Shown here: piece after piece, positions 45,540-56,115 of the stretch
Layout of the letters: every line of letters starts with the position of its first letter
Position numbering within the stretch: position 1 is the first letter of the stretch
Source: Zygnema cylindricum
Taxonomy: Eukaryota > Streptophyta > Zygnematophyceae > Zygnematales > Zygnemataceae
Assembly: GCA_037447655.1 (NCBI GenBank)
Contig: JBBHKE010001698.1
Span: forward strand, 10,001-74,000
DNA: 64,000 bases
Reading direction: 5' to 3'
Made by a program: the position numbers and the translations under genes
Notes under the pieces: generated by a model
What the model was told of the DNA's origin: nothing
What the model saw: the letters and a program-made list of their open reading frames with translations, nothing else
Database searches by the model: none

Positions 45540-46280
45540 GTGTAATTTTAGTGGGTGAGTAAATGGGAGAGGGAGAAAGGGAAGGAGAAACCACAGGTTT
45601 TGATTGTAGGGAAAAGGAAATGGGAGAGGAAGAGGAAGATCGAGTTTTAGAGAGAACAACAATTTCAACAAGAGAGGGAGAGGAAGAGGGATAAAGGGAG
45701 GGGGACAGTGCGGCTGATTCAAAGAGTGAGAGGGAGAGGGAGGGAGAGTGAGTAGGGAATGGATAAGGAAAAAGAGAGGGAGAAATAGCTGCAGATAGAG
45801 GGAGAGGGGGAGAGAGCAAGTGCGGCACACCGAGAGAAGAAATTAGAGAGGGAGAGGGAAAGGAAGAGGGGGAGATAGCGGCAAGTAGAGAGAGGGAGGA
45901 CAGGGAGAGGGAGAAAGAGAGGATAAAAGGGAAATGGAAGACCACACAATGGAATGACCATTCAGGACACATGGAAGTACCATGGAGAGAGAGGAAATAA
46001 ATGGAATGGATATAAATAGTGGATGGATGGAGGAAGGATGGAGGGAGAAAGCACAGAGTATTATGAAGATCTGAGAGGGAGAGGGAGAAGGAGAGAGAAA
46101 GAAAGACAGGGAAAGAGGAGAAGGAAGAATGAAGGGAGGGGGGGGAAGAAAAGAGGAGGGAAAGGGAAGAGGAAGGAAGGAAGGAGGAGGAAGGAAGGAG
46201 GAAAGAGGAAGAAGGAAAATGGAATGAAGGTGGAAGGATGGACCGGAGAGAAAGGTGGAAGAGGGGCGGAGGCAACGTAG
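45540..46280. repeat. GA/GGAAGGA purine tract
   Basis: Purine-rich on the plus strand with GAGAGGGAGAGGGA and GGAAGGAGGAAAGA motifs. The Ser/Leu/Pro frames on the minus strand are repeat translations. A minus-strand ATG at 46392 precedes a short non-repetitive stretch, but I see no gene. Confidence 0.88.
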
Positions 46281-47242
46281 AGGGAAATGGAGTGACGCCA
46301 CACACGACGAGGGAGAAGTAGACGTCACATGCGACTGCAAATCCATGGAAGTGAAATGAAGGTGGCGGCGGTATTTTTGCCTGCTTCCTCATGAAACGAA
46401 TGAAATGTGTGTGTTTGCCAAAATGACGGCGTAGTGTCAGATCCCTTTAAAAAAATGGTTGGATGTGATTCGTCCAAAAAAAATCCATTTTTTTGTGGAT
46501 AGTCCGCATTTGGCGTTACTTCGACCCAAGTATCACCAACACCAAATGTTGTATTTTTATTGTATTTACTTTAACTCATTCATTTTAATTTGTGGTCTTT
46601 TTGTCACTTTGGCCTTTATTAACGTATGCATTAATTATAATTCATGGTGAAACTCCATATAAACACCATATTAGAATAAACATTTACGGTAATTTCGTTC
46701 GTTTGCACCCAAACGGGATACATATTGACGCTAATTAGACAAAAAACATGTTATAGTGTTTATATAAACGGAACAACAAAAAATCACATGAAGTAAGAGT
46801 TCGTTGTTTCAAGATGTAGTATGTGGCCGTGTAACAAAACACAGTTCACTTCTTTAACTGGAAGATCGCGACTTCCCACATGCAAACATATTTTATATTC
46901 ACACTTTAAAAGAGGCGATTGTAGGGGAATCTATGCAAACGTGTTTTTTGGCGACGAGGTTGAACACATCTTCTGAGCGCACGTTCGTATGCATGCGCGT
47001 AAAATTTAAATTTTTTTAAAAAAAAATTCAACTCAAAAGGTACATTTATGTACGGTCTAACATAGTCCGTACACCACACTAATTATATATTGATGTACTT
47101 TCAGACTTCACGCTCTTTTGTACAGTACCGCAATTAATGTCAAGGAAAGTTTAAAATCATGTATACTAATTGCGGAAAAAAATATATATTTTAAGAACCC
47201 AAATTAGTGACTTTGACATTGATAACGATTCGCGCTGTACTG
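46281..47242. other. Intergenic sequence with a GTAC-motif element fragment
   Basis: Contains at about 47030-47085 the motif AAAAGGTACATTTATGTACG followed by GTCTAACATAGTCCGTACAC shared with 28062. Near 47226 it has the end of a TA-CACCG-type element (CGATTCGCGCTGTA). The other end of that element was not found. Confidence 0.5.
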
Positions 47243-47794
47243 TACACGGTCGATCGTATTTAGCGTGTAGAAATTATTTGTGTGGATAATAATTTAGTGT
47301 CATGTACACTAATTTTGACTTAGAAATTTTTTGAAATAGTTATGCACTAATTTTTCAACGAACGCCAATATGGGTACAACTGATTTGTCGAGAGGAAATT
47401 AAAGTAATATAGGTAAAAGTACAAGTTCTGACAATTCGTACACTGTCGTATACTTTCACTCTAATTAATTCCTAACTCTAATTTCGGTTTTTTAGGGTGT
47501 AGGCAATACGCGACAAATAAATAAACACTAGCATGGCAGTTTTTTGTGTGATAGCAAATATTTTATTAAAGTACCCGTACTTGTATAATTAAAAAGTACA
47601 TTTTTATACGCACCGACACGTTCCGTACTCCACACAAATAAAAAATACATAAATTAATATGGTGTACACTCATTGTTCTTCTCGTAATTAGCGTACAGGA
47701 AAAATTAGTACCATTTACCCTATTTTAGGTAAAACCCTCAAAATTTAGGGGCGCTGAATTAGTGTTCAACACGCTAAATACAATCGACGGTGTA
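47243..47794. mobile_element. 552-bp inverted-repeat element, TA-flanked
   Basis: TACACGGTCGATCGTATTTA GCGTG at the left is inverted at the right end (CACGCTAAATACAATCGACG GTGTA) with two mismatches in 25. The interior has the GTAC-rich motif at 47588-47640. No coding frame. Confidence 0.78.
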
Positions 47795-47940
47795 CTATAC
47801 AGTATAGTACAAAACAATACATTATACAGTACAGTAAAATAAAGTATAGTACAGTAAAATACTGTACAATATAGTATATTATAGTACAGTGCAGTATACA
47901 GTACAGTAGAGTACAGTATACAGGACAGTACGGTATAGTA
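47795..47940. repeat. GTAC/AGTATA microsatellite-like tract
   Basis: 146 bp made almost only of the words AGTACAGTA, AGTATAGTA and ATACAGTA. It lies exactly between two TA-flanked inverted-repeat elements. Self-complementary throughout. Confidence 0.85.
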
Positions 47941-47947
47941 CACCGTG

Positions 47948-48166
47948 TACACCGTGTATCGCTATTAGTGTTAATAATATTTTTGCCACTTAAAACATCT
48001 TCTCTCCGTACACTTGTCTGATTTTCAATTTGAGACAGCCAATAGGAAGCTGAGAATCTTACCGTTCAATCGCAATTGTCAGATCCACAATCGAACAAGT
48101 GTGTACGGAGAAAAAATGTTTTGAGAGACAAAAAAAACATTAACATTAATAACGATTCACGGTGTA
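47948..48166. mobile_element. MITE of the TA-CACCG family
   Basis: TA-flanked, CACCGTGTATCGCTATTAG and ATTAATAACGATTCACGGTG termini, arms with CCACTTAAAACATCTTCTC / GGAGAAAAAATGTTTTGAG, and the same centre as the 9115 copy. Confidence 0.82.
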
Positions 48167-49744
48167 CTGAACTGTTGTATTCTTCGAACCTTAAAATATG
48201 CTCTAACCTGTCGATCAACCTTTAATTTTACTTGTCAGTTTAGCTACTCGATATGCAAACTAAATGATATCGTGATACACTCTTCACGATCTCATATTAA
48301 AATTGCTGAACTGGCATTGAAACCGTACATAACTCACGTAGCGATTTGTTTACCTTTTCGATATTTCAACACAGCACACGTGCGATATAAAGTTTACGAT
48401 CTCACCATAAAATAAACGTTAAGCTATCAATGCCACGTATATTTGTCGCTTAGTGTGAAATTCCATGAGAGGAAAAGTGGGGTTGTTTACTGGATGTCGT
48501 ACTATTTCGTACAGATTCGTACCATTCTATTTTTTTTGTCAGACAAAACATGACGAAACATTTTAACTGGATAACTCCAACATTATAAGCGTAAGAATCA
48601 ACCGTTGGATGTTTCACTTTTTTAGATTCATGAAGAATCACGCGCATTGTCCAGTGTGAAGAGACTCTCCTTGGCGAGGAGAGTTTATTCACATTGATCG
48701 TGTACCATTAGTACACGTGAAAAGTAAAAAAAACATCCATCATGTACAGGCGATGAGAAGCGAACACGTCGTACACGCCATGTGCCTTCTACCACGGTGT
48801 ATGCAGGTCGACCGAAATATCCTTGTACGCTTCGAATCATTAACTACCCCCACTCGTATAAATATTATGAACAGATTTTTAGCTTGAAGATTTTTTTTAG
48901 ATTTTAAGAATGTGAAAACTAGCTTACGTGGCGCCAATCCTAATTAAGAAACGATGTTTATTGGCACGACATAATGGAACGCCGTGCCAAGAAACACAAG
49001 AAATAGATGTCTCTGCATATTAACTGGGAACGCCTAATGGAGAACATGTCTTAGTTCATTTGCTCGCCAAAGGTCGAAAAAGTCAAAATTTCAAATACCT
49101 GAATCCGATTTTTTTTATTTCAAAATGTGAACAACCTGAAATCTGGGCGGGTTATGTCACGCTCCTATCTTGTTACCCGGTACCCGACACGCGTTTCCGA
49201 AAAAAAAGTTTAACGAAAACTCGATTTTTCATGACTACTCGTATTTGCCCGTACTAGAATAAGTACAAAATTAGTGCTATATCTCCCTCATACCTTCCAC
49301 GATACCAAGAGTACAAAGTACAATAATGTTGGATAGTTTGGAAAATACTGTATTGTACAACATTGTAGTCGAACGTACCTACAAAACCTTCATTTTTTTT
49401 CATTTTTTGCTTACCCGGCCGTACCCGATATATATATATTTTTTTAATCACCCGGCTGAATCCGGCCGGCCCCCAAAATTTTGTACCCGAATCCGTTCCG
49501 GATCCGACGCGGCTGGCCGGGTATAGCCCGGGTACGGATCGTTTCGGTTCGGGTACCCGATTGCGACAAATGCTACTCGCTATTTCGGTATTTCGGTTCA
49601 CCGATTTGTCGATGCACAATTTACAATTTCCACGATTCCACCATTAATGATTTTGTAAAAAGACATCTTTATTTCAAAAAGAAAGACATCTTTTTTTTGT
49701 CGCCCTAGAGTACAGTACTGTAGTAGACACTCTACCGTACAGTC
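48167..49744. other. Intergenic sequence, no gene seen
   Basis: Mixed sequence. From about 49160 to 49560 it is unusually rich in GGTACCCG / CGGGTAC words and GC-rich blocks (CCGGCCGGCC). No reading frame looks coding. Confidence 0.45.
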
Positions 49745-49996
49745 CTAAATAGAAACCATATGAAAAGTCAAAGCTAATCCATCGACCGTACTATCTTCCA
49801 CCTCATCGACTGCCACGTAAGCATCCTGCCTTCTAGATTTATGATCCACCCTACCTTCTATGCGAAGCTTGACTTCCGTACGAAGCATCGTATTTGTTTC
49901 TTTTCCAGTTTTCCTTTTTTTTCTGTTTTTCCTCGTTTTTCTACTTGTCCTTTTTTTCGGAAGTTTCCTCTGCTCCTTCCTATAATTGACTAACAG
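49745..49996 (-). CDS. Possible terminal exon, Lys/Arg-rich protein
   Basis: Minus-strand frame begins after a good acceptor (ATATTATTTTTCAG|CTG) and reads LLVNYRKEQRKLPKKRTSRK, then a basic run resembling a nuclear-localisation signal, then EVKLRIEGRVDHKSRRQDAY and VDEVEDSTVDGLALTF before a stop. The composition is unlike the repeats nearby. No upstream exon was identified with certainty and no family is recognised, so this is a weak call. Confidence 0.3.
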   Translation of the reverse strand: MLVNYRKEQRKLPKKRTSRKTRKNRKKRKTGKETNTMLRTEVKLRIEGRVDHKSRRQDAYVAVDEVEDSTVDGLALTFHMVSI

Positions 49997-50459
49997 CTGA
50001 AAAATAATATAAAAAAATAAAAATATATAATTGTATCCACAGTTCAAAAGTAGGCGTTTTTATGGTAGGCCTTTGGTCGGCGCCTTTATTGTAAGTTTTG
50101 TTATGGGCTTTTCATGTGATCTTCTTAGATCGCTACAGTACTTTGATCAGCGAACGTCCGATCGTTCAAATCTGACGGTGTAAATAAAAAATATTGGTCC
50201 GAGTGTTTTAATTGGTCCGAATAGGTCATAATACAATATGGGGCTTAAGGCCATATTGTATGTTTTGCATACAATAGGCATATTGTATGGGCGTACTTTC
50301 ACCTACTTTTGAACTATGGTGTAAATCGAAACAACCCTAAAAAAATGCCGGCGAATCCGTAGAAATTTGTCGTTTTTCGCTATCGCCGTACATCAATCCG
50401 TAGTAAACCGGATCGAGCGTTCACTACAAGATTATAGAAATCCGTACATTGATTCCGTA

Positions 50460-50650
50460 CAGTACAAGTATTGTTTTTTCCGCCACTTAAAATCAGATTT
50501 TCTCCGTATATTTTTTCACTCGTACCCGATTTTTTTCGGAGACCGCCAATCAGAAGATACGAATCTTAGATTTCCCATTGCAGCCGTCCGATTCGAGAAA
50601 ATCCGTGAGGTGTGCACGGAGAAAAAAATAAATAGTTTGGAAAAGAACGT
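50460..50650. mobile_element. Degenerate copy of the TA-CACCG MITE (core only)
   Basis: CGCCACTTAAAATCAGATTTTCTCCGTA at the left and GTGCACGGAGAAAAAAATAA at the right are inverted, with the centre GACCGCCAATCAGAAGA related to the other copies. The outer ends are lost. Confidence 0.6.
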
Positions 50651-50746
50651 CACCGGCTGTACCGCTACACCGTACAAAACGCTAAAAAACCCTTAAAGAA
50701 ACCGTACACCGTACTATATCCATCTTATACCGTACATATTTCACCG

Positions 50747-50964
50747 TACACCGTAGCTATTAGTGTAAATTCTTTTTTTCGCCACTTAAAACATCTTTTC
50801 TCCGTACACACTTGTCGTATTATCACATGGTGACAGCCAATCGGAAGCTGAGAATTGTACCTTTCAATCGCAACCGTCAGATCCACAATCCGACAAGTGT
50901 GTACGGAGAAAAGATGTTTTAAGTGGCGAAAAAAACATACACGCTAATAGCGATACACGGTGTA
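50747..50964. mobile_element. MITE of the TA-CACCG family
   Basis: TA-flanked. CACCGTAGCTATTAGTGT at the left and ACGCTAATAGCGATACACGG at the right. Arms CGCCACTTAAAACATCTTTT and AAGATGTTTTAAGTGGCG are perfectly inverted. It is the best-preserved copy in the window. Confidence 0.85.
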
Positions 50965-51219
50965 CAGGATTTTATTTATTTATTATATTTTATTTTATAC
51001 GCCGGTTTGCGTACGATATTATGACGAGGCGAAAGAGACAAAAAGCGCGAAAAAGACAAAACGAAACCTCGAGGATGGTTTTGCGAACTCTGTGACGTCA
51101 TCTTTTTTTTTCGCCGCGCTTTTCTTTCGTGCTGACGTGTGCAAGTTTCCTTTTTCGTCGTCTCCGGGGAATTAAACCGATTTCCTTTCGCGTCTTTTTT
51201 TTTTTTGTTTGTCGTTTAG

Positions 51220-51387
51220 TGCGGGTCTGAGTCGACGGTTCCCGGCATAGAACGGCAGCTGTACGGATTCGCTAAAGACAAAAGAACATGGTCGATTGTT
51301 TTTCGGGATGACGTCATCGAGGTTCCGACTACGCTTGGCTACGACCCTTTTTTTGTCGTTTGTGGCTGCCTCCGGCGCCGCAATCAT
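51220..51387. other. Candidate 168-nt exon, open on both strands
   Basis: On the plus strand a TTTAG acceptor at 51219 and a GTAAGT donor at 51388 bracket 56 open codons (GIERQLYGFAKDKRTWSIVF near the middle). On the minus strand an ATG at 51387 opens MIAAPEAATNDKKRVVAKRS and continues to 51172, with a CT-rich leader upstream as in the esterase genes. I cannot tell which strand, if either, is real, and no family is recognised. Confidence 0.25.
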
Positions 51388-51392
51388 GTAAG

Positions 51393-51423
<31 letters not shown>

Positions 51424-51493
51424 GTTTTTTTTCTATTTTAAATTTGTTTTTTTTCTCGAGTCGGAGGATGTCACAATATATACTGTGGGATTT

Positions 51494-52765
51494 GGGGAGG
51501 GAGGGGGGGGGGGGGGGGGGAGGGAGAGGGGGGGGGGGGGAGGGAGAGGGGGGGCAGGGAGAAGGGGAGAGGGGGGGGAGGGAGGGAGGGAGAGGGAAGG
51601 AGGGAGGGGGGGAGGGAGAGGGAGGGGGGGAGGGGGAGGGGGGCAGGGAGAAGGGGAGAGTGGGGGAGGGGGGGGGGGAGGGAGGGAGAGGGGGGGGGAG
51701 GGAGGGAGGGAGGGAGGGAGGGAGAGGGGGAGAGGGAGGGGGGGAGGGAGAGGGAGAGGGGGAGGGGGAGGGGGGCAGGGAGAAGGGGAGAGTGGGGGAG
51801 GGGGGGGGGAGGGAGGGAGAGGGAGGGAGGGAGGGAGGGGGGGAGGGAGAGGGGGGAGGGAGGGAGGGGGGGAGGGAGAGGGGGGGGAGGGAGAGAGGGA
51901 GAGGGAGGGGGAGGGAGGGAGGGGGGGAGGGAGGGGGAGGGGGGGGAGGGAGAGAGGGAGAGGGAGGGATGGGGGGGGATGGAGAGGGAGGGAGGGAGGG
52001 GGGGGGGGAGAGGGGGGGAGGGAGAGAGGGAGAGGGAGGGGGAGGGAGGGAGGGGGGGAGAGGGGGGGGAGGGAGAGAGGGATAGGGAGGGATGGGGGGG
52101 GATGGAGAGGGAGGGAGGGAGGGGGGGGGGCGAGGGGTGGGTGGAAATGGATGGGAAGGGGGGGGGGAGGGTGGGAGAGACTGGGGGGGGAGAGGGGGGG
52201 AGAGAGGGGAGGTGGGAAGGGAGGAGAGGGAAGGGACATGAGGGAGGGAGAGAGGGGAGACAATGGATGCGGGGTGGGAGGGGGGAGGGGGGGAGAGAAG
52301 AGGAAGGGGGAGGGGAGGGGAGGGGATGGAGGAGATGGCAAGCGGAGGGAGGAGAGGGAGAGGAAGGGATTGATGAGGGGAAGGGAGGAATGGGGGGATG
52401 GAGGGGAGAGGGGAGGATAGGGAGGGGAGAGAGGGAGGGTAGGGGAGAGGGAGGGTAGGGGAGAGGGAGGGAGGGGAGAGGAGGGAGGGAAGGGGGGGGG
52501 AGGTAGGGGAGGGAAGGAGGGGAGGGAGGAGGGGAGGGAGGAGGGGAGGGAAGGAGGGGAGGGAGGAGGGGAGGGAAGATGGGGAGGGAGGAGGGGAGGG
52601 ATGAGGGGGTGGAGGATGAGAGGGGAGGGGAAGTTGGGGAGAGAGGGAGGGAGGTGAGAGAGAGGAGGGGTGAAGGCAAGGGGAGGGGTAGGAGAGAAGG
52701 GGAGGGATGGAGGTGGGATGGAGTGGAATGGACGGTTGGAGGGAAAGGAGAGGGAGAGGGAGAAT
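51494..52765. repeat. G-rich purine tract (GGGAGG/GGGGGG units)
   Basis: 1.27 kb on the plus strand with long G runs and GGGAGGGAGGG motifs. The minus strand is C/T only. Almost all 400-residue-scale Pro/Ser and Gly/Glu/Arg frames here are artefacts. It could form G-quadruplexes. Confidence 0.93.
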
Positions 52766-52849
52766 CATTTATTTATGAGTAATTTCCACATTGTTATTTT
52801 GACAATGTTATTTTTCTTTACAGACATGTTAGTTGAAAATTTAAGGTTT

Positions 52850-52980
52850 TGTCGATTCCTTTTTTTTTTTTTTTTTTTTTTTTTTTGTTACCATTTTTTT
52901 TTTACAATTTTAATTATTTCTTTTCAACTCTATTTATTTGCATTTTTTGTTTTTTTTTTTTTATTCTCAACTTTTTTTTT
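52850..52980. repeat. T-rich stretch with several long T runs
   Basis: Runs of 10 to 26 T separated by short words. No gene. Confidence 0.8.
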
Positions 52981-53035
52981 CCACTCTATCTAATGTGGTT
53001 TCTTTGAAAAACTGGATGTAGAAAAAATGGTGGTC

Positions 53036-53420
53036 GATTTATCAAAAATGGGGGTGAAATTTTCGAAAGTGGAGGTCAAATTATGAAAAATAGCGGTGAA
53101 TTTAACAAATATGGAGGCGAAACGGGTGAAAATAACAAAGATGGAGGTGAAGATAACGAGAACATAGGTGTAAATATCAAAAATGGAGGAGGTGAAATTA
53201 ACAAATTCTCTCATTTAAGTTTTCTCCATAAGTGGAAAATCAAATTTTCGGACGAGGGTTCAGGAATTCGGAGAGGGACAGGAAACCGACAAAAAACCCA
53301 AAGTGATGAGGGTTTGTTTTTAGTATCGGAGGGGGGGGAGGGGAAGGAGAGAGTTATGGGGGAGGAGGAGAGAGTTATGGGGGAGGAGGAGAGAGTTATG
53401 GGGGAGGAGGAGAGGGTTAT
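53036..53420. repeat. Tandem repeats: ~27-bp GGTGAAATTAACAAA units and 24-bp GAGAGTTATGGGGGAGGAG units
   Basis: 53036-53205 holds about seven degenerate units of the type GGTGAAAATAACAAAGATGG. 53346-53420 holds four near-identical 24-bp units. A larger block (GACAAAAAACCCAAAGTGAT to GCAGAAAACGACAGA, 53287-53447) recurs at 53565-53655. Confidence 0.8.
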
Positions 53421-53544
53421 GGAGGGTGATGAGGCAGAAAACGACAGAGTTTGGAGGGACAGGAGGGAAGAGGAGAGACGGAAGAATTATAGAAGAGCTG
53501 AGAAATGAGACTAGGAGGGAAGGGAGGAGGGAAGGGAGGAGGGA

Positions 53545-54252
53545 ATGGAGGAGGGTGGAAAACGACAAAAACCCCAATATGATGAGGGTTTATTATTACT
53601 ATTGGAGGAGGAGGAGGAGAGAGTTATGGAGGGAGAGGCAGAAAACGACAGAAACAGGAGGAATTGGAGAGAAGAGGGAAGAGAAGAGGGAAGAAATGAA
53701 GGAAGAGAGGAGGGGAGAGAGGACGAGGGTGTACATACTAAATTGGGTAAGGAGATTCGTAAGGGGAGGAGAGAGAGACAAGTGGGGAGAAGGGAGAGGA
53801 GGAGGGATAGACAACAAATAAGGAGGAAGCTATTATATAGCAGTTTGGGGGGGGTGGGGGGAAGCTCAAGAAAATCCAGAGGGAGGATGTCTTGGGTAGG
53901 GAAGATAGGTATTATTCTTGGACCAAATCTTGAGGATTCTAGAGGGAGAGGAGAGGGAGGGAGAGGAGAGAGAGGAGGGAGAGGAGGGAGAGGGGGGAGA
54001 GGAGGGAACAGATGGGATCCTCGCGAGGGAGAGTGGGAGGGAGAGGCTTTAGGGGTAGAGGACAGAAAGGTATTGAGACAGAGGAGTAATCTCGAGGGGG
54101 AGTGGGAGGGAGACGATTTTTTGACGATGACTGGTGGGGGGGAGGGAGAGGGAGAGGAGGAGTACGGTGTGGACGAGGGAGTGGAGACAGATGATGAAGA
54201 TGATGACGTCAGCAAGTTAGGTCAAACCAGGATCCATGGTGGGAGAAGCTGA
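53545..54252 (+). other. Open frame over purine repeats with some non-repetitive sequence
   Basis: 235 codons. The first part is E/R repeat, but the stretch from SSLGGVGGSSRKSRGRMSWV through GKIGIILGPNLEDSRG and the acidic end YGVDEGVETDDEDDDVSK are more varied. No domain recognised. A coding role is possible but unsupported. Confidence 0.2.
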
Positions 54253-54261
54253 ATAAAGTTT

Positions 54262-54495
54262 GAAAATCTTAAAAAACCCTAAAATAACCTAAAACCCTAA
54301 AAACCCTAAAAACCCTAGAAATCCCTTAAAAAAAACTCCTTCGAAACCCTAAAACAACCCTTAAAAATTCTAGAAAACTCTGGAAAAACCCTAAATAACC
54401 TTGCAAAACCCTAAATTAAGCCTAAATCTTCCTAAACACCGTAGAAACCCTGAAAACCCTAACTCTAAGAAACCCTAGAAATACCCTAGATGGCA
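54262..54495. repeat. Degenerate telomere-like repeats (AAACCCTAA type)
   Basis: Repeated AAAACCCTAAAAACCCTA words with substitutions over about 230 bp. The plant-type telomere unit is CCCTAAA. The copies are too diverged to be an active telomere. Confidence 0.75.
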
Positions 54496-54774
54496 GGCAA
54501 ATTTTGAAACAAAGAAAGAGGTAAGTAGAGATAATCGAGAGGAGAGAGAGAATAGAGTGGGTTTTTACTCTCCTATTTTTGTATTTTGGTAAAATATGGG
54601 GCGATGAGTCAGTGAGAAAAGTGAGAAGTAAAAAGTAGAAAGTTAAGTAGAAATATTAAAGTAATTTCAACTTTTAAAAGGTTTAATTTTTTTAACTAAA
54701 GTTGAAGTTTTATTAAAGTAAGTTAAAGTTAGAAACGGGGTTTTGGAAACGAGGCGTTTGTCAATGAGTTTTCT

Positions 54775-55230
54775 TCTTAGGAGAGAGAAGGGAAATGAAG
54801 AAAAGAAAAGAAGAAAAGAAAAAGAAGGAAAGAAGGAAAGGAGAGGAAAAAAAGGAAAAAAGACGAAAAGAAAAAACGTAGAAAAGAAGAAAAGAAGAAA
54901 TGAATAGGAGAAAAGACAAAAAGTCGAAAAGAGAAAGAAGGAAGGAAGGAAAGAAGAGATGGAGAAAAGAAAAAACGAAGAAAAGAAGAAAAGACGAAAA
55001 GACAGGAAGAAGGAAAGAAGGGAAGAAAGAAACGGAAAAACGTAGAAAAGAAGAAATTGCAAGTTTATGACAGCTGTCACTGTGGCTAATGAAAGATGGA
55101 TGGAGGGAGAGAGAGAGGGAGGCGGAGAGGTAGGGAGGTAGGTAAGGAGGGAGGGAGGGAGAGAGGAAGGGGGGAAACGATGGATGGAGGGCGCAAGGGA
55201 AGGATGGATGAATGATTGAATGGAGGGATG
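54775..55230. repeat. AAAAGAAGAAAAGA purine tract followed by GGAGGGAGGGA repeats
   Basis: Purine-rich throughout, with GAAAAGAAG, GAAAAAACG and, from 55090, ATGGATGGAGGGA units. The Ser/Phe-rich minus-strand frame is a repeat artefact. Confidence 0.85.
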
Positions 55231-55404
55231 AGTGGATGGTTGTTAAATCAACAATGTATAAAAGGCGACGGACCGTCACATCGTTACTGGAGATCTTGAC
55301 CTCCACATGATGAGTACAAAACATTTTTTTTGTCTTTTTCTGAGAAAATACATATCTAAGTCTCTGTCTCAGACAGATTGTACAATATAGAAAAAGAGAA
55401 TCTT

Positions 55405-55530
55405 CATAAAAAACGAGGACCGTTTATAAAAAAAAGAGGATTTCTATCAAAAATGAGGACTTTCATAAAAAATGAGGACTTTCATCAAAAAAGAGGACCT
55501 TTATGACAAAAGAGGAACATTAATGCGATA
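55405..55530. repeat. ~27-bp tandem repeat AAAAATGAGGACTTTCAT
   Basis: About five degenerate units (GAGGACCGTTTATAAAAAA, GAGGATTTCTATCAAAAA, GAGGACTTTCATAAAAAA and so on). Confidence 0.85.
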
Positions 55531-55923
55531 ATCCTTTGGTTGAGAAGTTTCAAATCTTTGTTTTAGGTTTTTTTTTTTTTTTTTTCTCCTTTGTAGCATA
55601 TTATTTGCTGTCAATGTATCATAATAATTATTCTGTAAGGCTCCTCTTTACCACGTGAAATATCGATATCGGTACTATCGGTAAATATTCTTCGATATGA
55701 TATTTTTATCGATACGATAATTTTATCGATATGATGTTGATATTGGTCGATATTGAGATAAATTGTTTTTGAGGGAGTTGCAAATATGCCTCTTGAGGCT
55801 GAGTTACGATCCTTTTTTTTTTTTGGCAACAATCGTTTTTTTTTGAGTTAAGATTTGTTTTTTAGAGGTATGATTGTTTCTTAGTGTTATGATTTGTTTT
55901 TTTTTCTGGGAGGAAAATGATGG

Positions 55924-56115
55924 TTTCGAGAGAGTGAGAGAGAGTGAGAGAGGGGGAGAGAGAGAGGGGGGGAGGGAGAGAGAGAGAGAGAGAGGGCCAG
56001 AGAAAGGGAGAGCGAAAGAGGAAAAGAGAGGGAGAGAGGAAGAGTGAGAGAGAGAGGGAGAGAAATTTCATAAATAGTGTTGACGGGAAATGAGAAAGAG
56101 AGAGAGAGAGAGATA
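55924..56115. repeat. GA microsatellite
   Basis: GAGAGA and GAGGGAGAG runs, interrupted by GGCCAGAGAAAGGGAGAGCG and by a short AT-rich stretch near 56065-56095. Confidence 0.9.

Noticed and set aside
49160-49560. Possible GC-rich promoter or CpG island
   Set aside because: The GC-rich words are mostly repeated GGTACCCG motifs without an adjacent gene; more likely a decayed repeat.
51329-52768. Several 300-480-codon frames rich in Pro/Ser or Gly/Glu/Arg
   Set aside because: They come from the G-rich tract and occur in every frame of both strands, which is the mark of low complexity and not of a gene.
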